Source: Gammaproteobacteria bacterium UBA2965
GTDB taxonomy: Bacteria > Pseudomonadota > Gammaproteobacteria > Pseudomonadales > Azotimanducaceae
NCBI GenBank assembly: GCA_002348385.1
Contig: DEBD01000013.1
Coordinates: forward strand, 101,931 to 165,930
Length of the DNA: 64,000 bases
Reading direction: 5' to 3'
The stretch's first letter is position 1. Every line of letters starts with the position of its first letter. The notes under the pieces are model-generated. The model was not told the origin of the DNA and made no database searches. It saw only the letters and a program-made list of their open reading frames with translations. Shown in pieces: positions 17,162 through 25,038 of this stretch. The position numbers and the translations under genes were made by a program.

Positions 17162-17650
17162 TTGCACTTTGACTGGCTAACGACTTCTTCGGCCTTGAGC
17201 GTATCAAAAACACCGTTCGGTATTGTTGTTCGGCCTCTGATTCGTTGGACGGCTCAGGTCGTGGTGATTGCGATTGGTGTAGGGATATCTATCGGATTCG
17301 CCAGCCAAAATGCCCCGGGAGAAGGATTTGCCGCGTTTATCGATCAGTCTCTCAATGCGCAGTGGCGCCGACTCCTGAAGATTCAGCTGCAGTTGGACAC
17401 CTGCGGATTCACGCAGCTTTCCGACTCCCTGGACGATCGAAGGGCCGCCATGCAGATTGCGCATCGGCGGGCTGCCAAAGCGGCCTGGGAGGCCGAAGGT
17501 GCTGCCCAACCTGCGATAGCGCACATGATGCGCGAGTTAGTGGTTGCTCAAACCGCCTTTGAAGAAGGCTTGCGGGAAGGCATGCGCGACTCCGTGCCCC
17601 CGGACGCGGCCTGCATGTCGGCTCAGCTTGCCGCCAGCCAGTTCCAGTAG
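17162..17650 (+). CDS. Hypothetical membrane-anchored protein
   Basis: 162 aa, not recognised. One hydrophobic stretch (about residues 33-50, WTAQVVVIAIGVGISIGFA) is followed by an Ala/Arg/Glu-rich helical region with two cysteines (in LDTCGF and DAACMS). A periplasmic helical domain anchored by an uncleaved signal is likely. The start is TTG with no clear ribosome binding site; it lies 18 bases after the dehydrogenase-cytochrome gene and is probably co-transcribed with it. It may be an accessory factor of that enzyme, but nothing in the sequence proves it. Confidence 0.55.
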   Translation: MHFDWLTTSSALSVSKTPFGIVVRPLIRWTAQVVVIAIGVGISIGFASQNAPGEGFAAFIDQSLNAQWRRLLKIQLQLDTCGFTQLSDSLDDRRAAMQIAHRRAAKAAWEAEGAAQPAIAHMMRELVVAQTAFEEGLREGMRDSVPPDAACMSAQLAASQFQ

Positions 17651-17773
17651 TCGCCCGATAACCCCTAGATGACCCCTGCAATGCTATGGCATTCCGATGT
17701 GCGGGGCTTTCACGCCGCGGGCGAAAATTTCAGGTAGAATTATGGATCCTTGGCATTTGATGTGGAGAATATC

Positions 17774-19030
17774 TTGGCAGAACAACTAGTTATGCAGGCA
17801 AGCGTACCCGAAGGCACTTTGCTTGAACGCGTTGAGGCGCTTCGGCCCATAATCGAAAAGGGTGGTGACGAAGCCCAGAAGTTGCGCCGGGTGCCTGATG
17901 AAACCATAGATGCGCTAGTGGATTCCGGCTTTTTCCGCTTTGCTATTCCCGAGGAGCTGGGCGGCGAGAACGCTACTATTTGCGAGACCATCGAGGTATT
18001 GGAAGCGATTTCGGCCATCGACGGCTCGGTCGGCTGGAACGTCATGTTGGGATCCGAGATCAATGCCATGGCTGCTGGTGGTATGGATCCAGAGTTAGCT
18101 AAGGAAGTCTATATTGATAACCCGCAGGTGATCATGGCGGGTGGCGGAGGGCCGGGTACGCAGCCTTCTAAAGCCATCGACCAGGGTGACGGTAGCTTCC
18201 GCATCTGGGGCCAATCCACCTTCATCAGCGGTTGTCACAATGCCGAGTGGATCTTTATGGCTGCTCCCGTCTACGAGAAGCTCGAAGATGAAATGCCGGC
18301 CATGGACGAAAATGGCATGCCGCGTTTCAACATGTGGATGATCAACAAGAGCGAGGTTGAGATTCTCGATACTTGGGATGTCGCAGGTTTGCGTGGTTCA
18401 GGTAGCCACGATGTCAAATGCGAAGGCGCCCTGGTGCCGGAAAGGTTTGCGAATACTACATTGATGACCACACCAGCCCATTACCCAAACCCCGCTTATC
18501 GGGTGCCGGTACCGCTGAGATTGGCCTACAACAAGGCTGCGGTGGCAATTGGGGTTGCTCGTGGCGCATTGGACGCATTTTCGGACCTCGCGCAGAACAA
18601 GATCCCGCTAATGATGTCGTCTTCATTGGCCAATCGTCCTATTGCTCAGTATCGTATGGGTGAGTGCGAGGCGAAACTTCGTGCCGCCCGGGCGTTCTTC
18701 ATGGAGTCCATGCAGGCCGTGCACGATGAGCTGGAAGCCGGGTTGGAATCGCCGTCGCCTGAAGGCACGCTGTATGGGCGCCTATCGTGCACCTATGCAG
18801 CCAATGCGGCGATGGAGGTTGTGGACGTCATCCACAACACCGCCGGCACCAGCGGCATGCGCATGTACAGCCCGTTGGAGCGCAAGCTGCGCGACGCTCA
18901 TGGCTGTGCCACGCACCGCTGGGTGTCACATCCGCTGTATCAGGACATGGGCATGTACTTCCTGGGTCTGGAGCCGCCACCCGAATTTCTCGGGCTGGCC
19001 GATGCTGGCCCACCGCCGCCTCCCAAATAG
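17774..19030 (+). CDS. HsaA/HpaB-like flavin-dependent monooxygenase or acyl-CoA dehydrogenase-fold protein
   Basis: 418 aa. The fold is acyl-CoA dehydrogenase-like with a type 2 C-terminal domain, as in two-component flavin monooxygenases such as HsaA. Marks are FRFAIPEELGGENATI, ISAIDGSVGWNVMLGSE, the internal substrate-cap region SGCHNAEWIFMAAPVY, DTWDVAGLRGSGSHDV and the C-terminal AGTSGMRMYSPLERKLRDAH. The start is set at TTG 17774 because GGAG lies six bases upstream; an earlier TTG (17750) and a later ATG (17792) lack such a site. A clear paralogue is encoded at 20559-21791. A flavin reductase partner is not seen nearby. Substrate unknown. Confidence 0.8.
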   Translation: MAEQLVMQASVPEGTLLERVEALRPIIEKGGDEAQKLRRVPDETIDALVDSGFFRFAIPEELGGENATICETIEVLEAISAIDGSVGWNVMLGSEINAMAAGGMDPELAKEVYIDNPQVIMAGGGGPGTQPSKAIDQGDGSFRIWGQSTFISGCHNAEWIFMAAPVYEKLEDEMPAMDENGMPRFNMWMINKSEVEILDTWDVAGLRGSGSHDVKCEGALVPERFANTTLMTTPAHYPNPAYRVPVPLRLAYNKAAVAIGVARGALDAFSDLAQNKIPLMMSSSLANRPIAQYRMGECEAKLRAARAFFMESMQAVHDELEAGLESPSPEGTLYGRLSCTYAANAAMEVVDVIHNTAGTSGMRMYSPLERKLRDAHGCATHRWVSHPLYQDMGMYFLGLEPPPEFLGLADAGPPPPPK

Positions 19031-19052
19031 GCGCCCTCGCACAGTCAATCCA

Positions 19053-20066
19053 TCAGGGTGTTATGTGCACCTTGATGGACCCCGTGCGCTTGTCCTTGGC
19101 GGTAGCAAACGCCTGTGCCGCCTCATCGAGTTTGTAAGTGTGCGTCACCAGATTGAGCAGGCCGGACTGATAATCTCCGGCCATGCGCACGGCTGAAGCG
19201 AAGTCCGATTCGGATCCTTCGTGTCCGTAGCAGCTTGAGCCGACAAGGCGCAGTTCCTTACCTAGGAATTGAAACGCCGGTAGTGCTGGAGAGCCATCAA
19301 ACGCGCCCAGCATGGCGATGGTGCCGCCCGACCGGGTGAGTTGGGTAGCATCGACCAGAGTGTCGGCCGTGCCCCCCACCGTCTCCACGGTGATGTCCAG
19401 GTGCTCGCCGCCGATCTCGCCGAAAGCGCCGTCGCGATCGGCAAATGCAGCCGTGGCCCCGAGGGCATTGGCCAACGCCCGCTGGTGGGGGTGGCGGGCC
19501 GTGATGTACACCTCCGCCGCCCCCAGCGCACGGGCTGCGACGATGGCAACCAGACCCACGGACCCGGCCCCTAAGATGCCCACGCGGGCACCGGGACTCA
19601 TGTTCGCCAGACGCAGAGCGCGCAGGCAGACCGCGAGCGGTTCGCATAGCGCTGCCATGGTCATGGAAATGTCGTTCTCAACCGGATGCAGACAGTGCTC
19701 GGGCACACACACCAGATCCGCCATGCCGCCGTTGGTGGTGAGGCCGAACAGCATCATCTGTTTGCAGCGTTGGGGATATCCCCCCAGACAATGGTGGCAG
19801 TTACCACAGCCGTGGATGGGCTCTACGGCGACCCTCGTGCCGGTGGCAACTGAGACATTGTCGCCTACCGATTCCACCACACCGGCCACTTCATGCCCCG
19901 GCGTGATGCCTCGACGGTCACCCATCATTCCATGCAGCATGTGCAGATCGCTGCCGCAGATGCCCACTGATCCCACCGCGACCCGCACCCAGCCCGGCGG
20001 AATCTCCGGGGCATCAGTCTCCAGCAGGTTGATGCTGTGGTTGTTGCCGAAGGCTGCCGCTTTCAT
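19053..20066 (-). CDS. Zinc-binding alcohol dehydrogenase (MDR superfamily)
   Basis: 337 aa. The start is the ATG of MKAAAFGNN; the open frame upstream runs into the tRNA-Leu gene and is not real. Catalytic-zinc and proton-relay motifs are present (GICGSDLHML and GHEVAGVV), as are the structural-zinc cysteines (CGNCHHCLGGYPQRC) and the NAD-binding LGAGSVGLVAIVAARALGA. It is of the sorbitol/threonine/butanediol dehydrogenase branch. It converges with the flavoenzyme at 17774-19030, from which it is separated by 22 bases. The substrate cannot be inferred, though the context of two HsaA-like enzymes suggests oxidation of a cyclic or secondary alcohol. Confidence 0.88.
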   Translation of the reverse strand: MKAAAFGNNHSINLLETDAPEIPPGWVRVAVGSVGICGSDLHMLHGMMGDRRGITPGHEVAGVVESVGDNVSVATGTRVAVEPIHGCGNCHHCLGGYPQRCKQMMLFGLTTNGGMADLVCVPEHCLHPVENDISMTMAALCEPLAVCLRALRLANMSPGARVGILGAGSVGLVAIVAARALGAAEVYITARHPHQRALANALGATAAFADRDGAFGEIGGEHLDITVETVGGTADTLVDATQLTRSGGTIAMLGAFDGSPALPAFQFLGKELRLVGSSCYGHEGSESDFASAVRMAGDYQSGLLNLVTHTYKLDEAAQAFATAKDKRTGSIKVHITP

Positions 20067-20080
20067 CTGACTCTCCGATC

Positions 20081-20432
20081 TGGTGCCCGGGGCCGGACTT
20101 GAACCGGCATGGAGTTGCCTCCGAGGGATTTTCTTACCAACTACAGCTTTCGCTGCCACGCGGATTTCGCCGCGCTTTGTGGTCTGGACTTTCTCTTCGC
20201 CGTAATCGCCTCCCGGCTTGCGGGACGGGCGACCTTAGGCGGGAGCCGTCAAGTCTCTACACTTGTGCCCACTGGGTGAGCAGCGGGCCCTTAGCTCGAG
20301 ATTGCCACCAACCCGGCGCCTGCCGGTTGCTGAGGTTTCCCCGAATTTGACTCCATTCACGGCGGTGGTTTCCCATCCGCGTGCTCAATTTTTCGTTAAG
20401 TCCCTTGTGTCTACCAATTTCACCACCCGGGC
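20081..20432 (-). tRNA. tRNA-Leu (UAA), interrupted by a group I intron
   Basis: The 5' exon is 35 bases (20432-20398) and the 3' exon 52 bases including CCA (20132-20081). Joined, they form an 87-nt tRNA with acceptor stem GCCCGGG/CCCGGGC, anticodon arm AGGGA-CTTAAAA-TCCCT (anticodon TAA), a variable-arm stem GGAG/CTCC and a T-stem GCCGG/CCGGC around TTCAAGT. The break is between positions 34 and 35 of the anticodon, the same site as the classical cyanobacterial tRNA-Leu intron. Confidence 0.93.
20133..20397 (-). ncRNA. Group I intron in the tRNA-Leu (UAA) anticodon loop, 265 nt
   Basis: The exon ends in U and the intron ends in G (position 20133), as group I introns require. The 5' end has AATTGAGC, whose GAG can pair with the exon CUU to make P1 with a U-G wobble at the cut. 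P3 pairs GGAGTC (20354-20349) with GGCTCC (20247-20242). P7 pairs GACTT (20255-20251) with AAGTC (20191-20187). The P4-P5 element GGGGAAACCTC, the GAAA-capped P9 hairpin CAGCGAAAGCTG (20155-20144) and a P8 stem are also visible. P3 and P7 differ in sequence from the Anabaena intron as I recall it but keep pairing. No homing endonuclease frame is present. Confidence 0.92.
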
Positions 20433-20558
20433 AAGGACCGCGAGAATAACCACAACATGCATTGAATACCATGCGCACGAGGGATCGCTACGAACGGCCG
20501 AACTGCGAAGGCTGCGATTACGAAGTATGATGGATGGGGCAAGTGAAGGAGGCACTAA

Positions 20559-21791
20559 ATGGTTCGCGACGAAATTCTCAAGCGCCGAGACGAGATCGAA
20601 AAAACACCGATTCTCGAGCGCATCGAGGCAATGAAGGACACCCTCGCGGCAGCGGGTGACGAAGCCCAGGAACTGCGCCATCTCCCCGCGTGGGCCTCCA
20701 AGGAGATGGCCGCTCAGGGCTTGTATCGCTTTGCGCTACCACGGGAGCTCGGCGGTGAAGACCTGCGCGCACGCGAGCAGATAGAGATCCTTGAAGCGGT
20801 TGCTGCGATTGACGGCTCGGTGGGCTGGTGCGTGCAGATCTCATCGGAAATCAATGCGCTGGTTATCCGGCGTATGAGTCGCGAATTCGCTACCGAGATC
20901 TTCAACGAATGGGATACCGTGGTCTGCTCGGGGCACGGTCCGGCCAACGGGCCCAATCCCGGGCGCCTCGCCAGGCGCGATGGAGATGGTTGGCGGCTGA
21001 ATTATCAGGGCTCTTTTGCCAGCAATTGCCACAACGCCAACTGGAACTATCTGATGGGTCCGATGGTGAACGACGAGGCTACCGGTGAACCGGCTCAGGC
21101 ATCGTTCATGGTGCCGCGCGGTGAGTTCGAGATTATCGACACCTGGGACACGGCTGGTATGCGCGGTTCGGGCAGCCAGGACGTGCTCATGGCGGATTGT
21201 TACGTGCCACCTGAGCATCTGCTCCCGTTTCGTTCGTTGGCGCCCAGCGAGACCTGGTCGAATCCCACCTATCGCAACCCGACCCACGCCGTCTACAACA
21301 AGGCGGCGGTGGCATTGGGTGTCTGCCGCGGCGCCATCGATTCGTTCATCGAGCTTGCCACCGAGAAAACGCCCTGGGGGCTGGTCTCCAAGCTAAAGGA
21401 TCAGGCTCAGATTCAATATCGAATCGGTGAGGCGCAGGCACAATACCTATCGGCACGCACCTATGTGCTGGACACCCAGGATCGGCTGGAAGCCCATATG
21501 GGCCCGTTGCCGGCCGACGGCGGTCGTCTGGCCCCCGAATGGGAGTACTTCTGGCCTGCGCTATTGGCCTGCGCTCATGCGGCGCAGTCCTGCAGAGAGG
21601 TGGTCAGCATGCTCAACAACACAGCGGGCACCACGGGCAGCCGAATGGACAGCCCGCTGGAGCGGAAGCTACGCGACGCCCATCAGTCGGCCACCCATGC
21701 GCTCATTTCGTACCGACACTACGAAGAGCTGGGCAAGACGTTCGTGGGTCATGAGCAGCCGCCCGGGTACATGGAGCTGACCCGAGCTTGA
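20559..21791 (+). CDS. Second HsaA/HpaB-like flavin monooxygenase or acyl-CoA dehydrogenase-fold protein
   Basis: 410 aa, a paralogue of the protein at 17774-19030 along its whole length. Matching blocks include GDEAQELRHLP, YRFALPRELGGEDL, AVAAIDGSVGWCVQISSEIN, DTWDTAGMRGSGSQDVLM, AVYNKAAVALGVCRGAIDSF and NTAGTTGSRMDSPLERKLRDAH. Like its relative it has the type 2 C-terminal domain of two-component flavin hydroxylases. A good ribosome binding site (GGAGG) stands seven bases before the ATG. It is read away from the split tRNA gene. Whether the pair act on the same substrate or in one complex cannot be told from sequence. Confidence 0.82.
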   Translation: MVRDEILKRRDEIEKTPILERIEAMKDTLAAAGDEAQELRHLPAWASKEMAAQGLYRFALPRELGGEDLRAREQIEILEAVAAIDGSVGWCVQISSEINALVIRRMSREFATEIFNEWDTVVCSGHGPANGPNPGRLARRDGDGWRLNYQGSFASNCHNANWNYLMGPMVNDEATGEPAQASFMVPRGEFEIIDTWDTAGMRGSGSQDVLMADCYVPPEHLLPFRSLAPSETWSNPTYRNPTHAVYNKAAVALGVCRGAIDSFIELATEKTPWGLVSKLKDQAQIQYRIGEAQAQYLSARTYVLDTQDRLEAHMGPLPADGGRLAPEWEYFWPALLACAHAAQSCREVVSMLNNTAGTTGSRMDSPLERKLRDAHQSATHALISYRHYEELGKTFVGHEQPPGYMELTRA

Positions 21792-21986
21792 CGCGAGGCT
21801 CGGTGCGCCTAAGTGCCAACCGTGCGCAATCAAGCACACAGCGACGCAAAGCGAGGTACTACAATCACCTGAAGGCCATCACCGTGTGCGATACCGTCAA
21901 AACAATAGCCATATTTGTTGCGTCCATATGCCGAGCAATATCCGCCCGACGCCGGCTCGTCACTCTTATTCAGCCGTGATGGCCGC

Positions 21987-22907
21987 ATGAATAAATCGAC
22001 GTTTCGACGCCTGCGAGCGGCGCTGCGCCGTGGTGTGCGGGAAGCCCGTCTGGCATGGCAACCGGATTCTTACGTCGACGGCCCGTTTGAGGCGCTGTCA
22101 GCCGAAATGCTGGACGCCAGCCGAACGATCAGAGGCACCGACTGCGCACCCGCGATATTGGTTCACGGGGTCATGCCTCGGTCGGGTACGGTTTACTTCG
22201 GCCGGCTGCTGGCCGCACATCCTGACGTGGAATCGTATCCGAACCTGATCTGGGAAATGCCGCTGTTGCATTGCGCTAAGCAGATCGGCGATCTTCAGAG
22301 CGACTTCATTGCCAAGTACCCGCAGAACGAGGAACGCTTTGCACAGCACGACTTCGCCTGCCTGATCGGTTCCGCGTTCATTGGCTACCTGCACGCGCAG
22401 ATGACCCCGGGCAAACGATTGCTCATGAAGGTGCCGCTCGCCACTCACCTGGCGCAATTCGCGCTGATGTTTCCCCATGAGAAGTGCTTGATGCTGCTGC
22501 GCGACGGCCGCGATCTGGTGGCGTCTACGATGAAGAGTTGGCCCGGACGTGATTTCGAGCGCGTCGTAGCCGACTGGCGGGACGCAGCCCATCACATGCT
22601 GTCGCTGGACTACCCGCTATACCGGTACGAAGACCTGGTCGCCGACCCGTCGGGCGTGCTGAAATCGGTGTTCTCCGCGACTGGGCTCGATCCCGACACG
22701 TATCGATTCGATGAGATTGCCGACCACCCCCTGAGAGGGTCGTCGGATTACGTCGACAGCCACGGGTGGGACCACGTCGACAAGCCCAAGGAATTCCGCT
22801 CCGTGGAGCGCTGGAAGTCCTGGTCGCCAAGGCAGAAAGAGCGTTTCAAGCGCATCGCCGGCGACGTCCTCGTCGAGGCCGGCTATGTGGCCGACCATGG
22901 CTGGTAG
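21987..22907 (+). CDS. PAPS-dependent sulfotransferase family protein
   Basis: 306 aa. The N-terminal HGVMPRSGTVYFGRLLAAHP is the 5'-phosphosulfate loop and CLMLLRDGRDLVASTMKSW is the 3'-phosphate-binding motif of the family. A C-terminal KEFRSVERWKSWSPRQKERF is like the PAPS-contact region of other members. It would move sulfate from PAPS to a hydroxyl or amine of a lipid, sugar or peptide. The start is the ATG of MNKSTF; the frame is open further upstream without support. There is no signal peptide. Stand-alone gene between the flavoenzyme and tRNA-Leu. Confidence 0.8.
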   Translation: MNKSTFRRLRAALRRGVREARLAWQPDSYVDGPFEALSAEMLDASRTIRGTDCAPAILVHGVMPRSGTVYFGRLLAAHPDVESYPNLIWEMPLLHCAKQIGDLQSDFIAKYPQNEERFAQHDFACLIGSAFIGYLHAQMTPGKRLLMKVPLATHLAQFALMFPHEKCLMLLRDGRDLVASTMKSWPGRDFERVVADWRDAAHHMLSLDYPLYRYEDLVADPSGVLKSVFSATGLDPDTYRFDEIADHPLRGSSDYVDSHGWDHVDKPKEFRSVERWKSWSPRQKERFKRIAGDVLVEAGYVADHGW

Positions 22908-22927
22908 GGAACGGCTTAGACGGGAGT

Positions 22928-23013
22928 TGGTGCCCAGGGCGAGACTCGAACTCGCACGTGCAAAGCACACTGGAACCTAAATCCAGCTTGTCTACCAGTT
23001 CCAACACCTGGGC
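22928..23013 (-). tRNA. tRNA-Leu (UAG)
   Basis: 86 nt including encoded CCA. Acceptor stem GCCCAGG/CCTGGGC, anticodon arm CTGGA-TTTAGGT-TCCAG with anticodon TAG, a long variable arm (TGTGCTTTGCACG) typical of leucine tRNA, and T-loop GTTCGAGTC. No intron is present here, unlike the tRNA-Leu (UAA) gene 2.5 kb away. Confidence 0.95.
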
Positions 23014-23064
23014 ACGGGGCGCATATTACCTGCAGCCCGGAGATGCTGCACGCGAACTCCTGGG

Positions 23065-23202
23065 CTATAAGGGGCGTTCGGGATAGCCGCAGTACTGCAG
23101 ATCGTCCTTGATCCAGCCGTAGACGAGTTCGATAGACTCGTCGTCGGCAGGTTGTTCAACGCAAACCCGGTGCCAGGTGGCAATGGGACGAGCCAGCCGC
23201 CG
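23065..23202 (-). other. In-frame open extension after the methyltransferase stop codon
   Basis: Directly after the TAG that ends the methyltransferase gene, the same frame stays open for 45 codons to a second TAG. The residues look protein-like (HRVCVEQPADDESIELVYGW, then IKDDLQYCGYPERPL), but there is no ATG, GTG or TTG to start a separate gene. It may be a remnant of a small gene, a readthrough tail, or chance. Confidence 0.3.
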
Positions 23203-23970
23203 CTAACGTGTCTCGGGTTTGCGAAACAACAGGGTGAAGCGATCGGTGTTGCCACTGACCGAGCGGCGCCCAACTTCATATACCAGTTCGTCGTCGTAGC
23301 GATGGTGCAGGTTGGAATAATCCACGAACTCGAAGCCCACCGCTTCGATTTCCTTGATCATCGCCACCGGGTCCATGCGGCGCCAGTTTTCATTGTCGTC
23401 TGGCTGCATGTGACGGCGGGTGTGGTCCACCACGCCGTAGTAGCCGCCTGAATTCAGCACGCGAAATGCCTCTGTATTAAGAGCTTGGCGGCCATCAGGG
23501 GTGAAGTTGTGCAGATTTCGAAAAGTCAGCACCAGGTCAATATTGGATGTGTGCATGCGCAGGCCTGGCAGATCGAACCGTCGAGTGCCTTCGGCAGGGG
23601 TGAAGTTTCCGTCCACCTCGACAATCTCAACGCTGGTCAGGGCGCCTCTTTCTTGCAGGCGTTCCACGCCTTGGGTGCCTAAAGCTACCAGCAGCTTGCC
23701 GTTGGTCGCCAGCACCGGCGCCAGCAGCTTGGTGTACCAGGCTCCGCCGGGCACCAGTTCGAGTACGCGCATGTCGTCGTGCAGACGAAAAAATTCCAGG
23801 GTCTCGGCCGGTTTTCGGTTCCGGTCCCGCGCCTTCTCCGTGGCAGTTCGTGTGTCCGATTCCATGGCGGCGGCAATAGCCGCGCCAACGTCAGCATGGG
23901 CTGTTGCCTGGACCGTGGCCATCAGGAAGAGCAGGGCGGGGACGAGCAAACGGTGAGAAACGGATTGCAT
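23203..23970 (-). CDS. Exported class I SAM-dependent methyltransferase-like protein
   Basis: 255 aa. A signal peptide (MQSVSHRLLVPALLFLMATVQATAHA, in the first 26 residues) is followed by a Rossmann-type methyltransferase with a degenerate glycine loop (VLELVPGGAWYTKLLAPVL) and the acidic-strand region LVLTFRNLHNF. Secreted proteins of this family are common in marine and soil proteobacteria, but their substrate is not known, and whether SAM is available in the periplasm is unclear. It stands alone; the next gene is divergent. The same frame continues 45 codons beyond its TAG. Confidence 0.72.
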   Translation of the reverse strand: MQSVSHRLLVPALLFLMATVQATAHADVGAAIAAAMESDTRTATEKARDRNRKPAETLEFFRLHDDMRVLELVPGGAWYTKLLAPVLATNGKLLVALGTQGVERLQERGALTSVEIVEVDGNFTPAEGTRRFDLPGLRMHTSNIDLVLTFRNLHNFTPDGRQALNTEAFRVLNSGGYYGVVDHTRRHMQPDDNENWRRMDPVAMIKEIEAVGFEFVDYSNLHHRYDDELVYEVGRRSVSGNTDRFTLLFRKPETR

Positions 23971-24199
23971 GTGGGTTTTCCAGATGTGTGGTTGTTGAGG
24001 TCGGCGTGCGTATGCGCCGCACGCCGCGGGTCGAGCAATTGTAGCAGCGCAGGTTGGCTATAACGGCGTCTGACGCGCAGAATCCTGGATCGCTATCGGG
24101 TTGCTCGGCTGCCCGTGGCGCGCTCCAATGGCGCTGCTCCGATGTGGCATCGGGGAGTAATTGGCGCATACTAATGCGCGTGAGAAATCGGAGGTGAGA

Positions 24200-25003
24200 G
24201 TGGACTACGAACAGATCAAGATGGATGTGGACGACGGCATCGCCACGCTGACGTTGAACCGCCCGGAGCGCATGAACGCCTGGACCGGCCAGATGAGTCA
24301 GGAGCTGGGTCACGCGGTGCAGGCCTGCAATGACGACTCCAGCATCGGAGCCATCATTGTCACCGGAGAGGGGCGCGGATTCTGCGCCGGATTGGACATC
24401 GAGCAGGGCTTCAAGGCTCGTCTGGACGGCCAGCCTGCCGATACCGAAGAGCCTGCGTCGACCAACTGGGTTAGCGTAGTCAGGGATGCCAAGCCGATGA
24501 TCGCTGCCGTTAACGGGGCTGCCGTGGGTATCGGTGTCACCATGATGTTGCCCATGGATGTCATCGTGGCGTCCGAGCAGGCCAAATTCGCTCTAGCCTT
24601 CGTTCGCATGGGGCTGGTGCCCGAACTCGCCAGCTCCCACTTCCTGGTGCAGCGGCTCGGATTCGGTGCAGCTAACGAGATGTGTCTCACTGGGCGCCTG
24701 TATCCGGCGGCCGAAGCCCATGAGCTCGGACTGGTAGACCACGTGGTGCCTGCTGACGAGCTGATGAGTAAAGCCCGCGAGCTGGCCGGTCTGATGGCTG
24801 CCAATCCATCCAATCAAGCGCGCTGGATCAAGCAGTTGCTGACGACCAACGGATCGGCAACCGATCTGAATGCGGTGATGGCGCGCGAAGGCGAGATGCT
24901 GCAGAAGGCATTTGCAACCCCGGAACACAAAGAGGCAGTGAACGCATTTCTTGAAAAGCGTCCGCCCGATTTTGCAGCCGTGGCGGCACGGGAGAACGAC
25001 TAG
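24200..25003 (+). CDS. Enoyl-CoA hydratase/isomerase family protein
   Basis: 267 aa. The crotonase fold is shown by IATLTLNRPERMNAW, the oxyanion-hole pair (GRGFCAGLDIEQG and AAVNGAAVGIGVTMMLPMD) and the C-terminal KEAVNAFLEKRPPDF. The start is set at GTG 24200 (MDYEQIK) because GGAGG lies five bases upstream; a TTG at 24161 is also open. The catalytic glutamate region reads VRMGLVPELASSHFL, with Glu near the usual position, which supports hydratase or isomerase action. A specific substrate cannot be given. It is followed by rmuC 35 bases later, an unrelated function. Confidence 0.88.
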   Translation: MDYEQIKMDVDDGIATLTLNRPERMNAWTGQMSQELGHAVQACNDDSSIGAIIVTGEGRGFCAGLDIEQGFKARLDGQPADTEEPASTNWVSVVRDAKPMIAAVNGAAVGIGVTMMLPMDVIVASEQAKFALAFVRMGLVPELASSHFLVQRLGFGAANEMCLTGRLYPAAEAHELGLVDHVVPADELMSKARELAGLMAANPSNQARWIKQLLTTNGSATDLNAVMAREGEMLQKAFATPEHKEAVNAFLEKRPPDFAAVAAREND

Positions 25004-25038
25004 TCATCGCGGCGTGGGCTCCATGGACGGCCGAGACA

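Noticed and set aside
20349..20354. GAGTC in the group I intron read as the exon-guide sequence for P1
   Set aside because: It pairs with the 5' exon, but it pairs better with GGCTCC to form P3, and the near-exon GAG in AATTGAGC fits P1 as in cyanobacterial introns.
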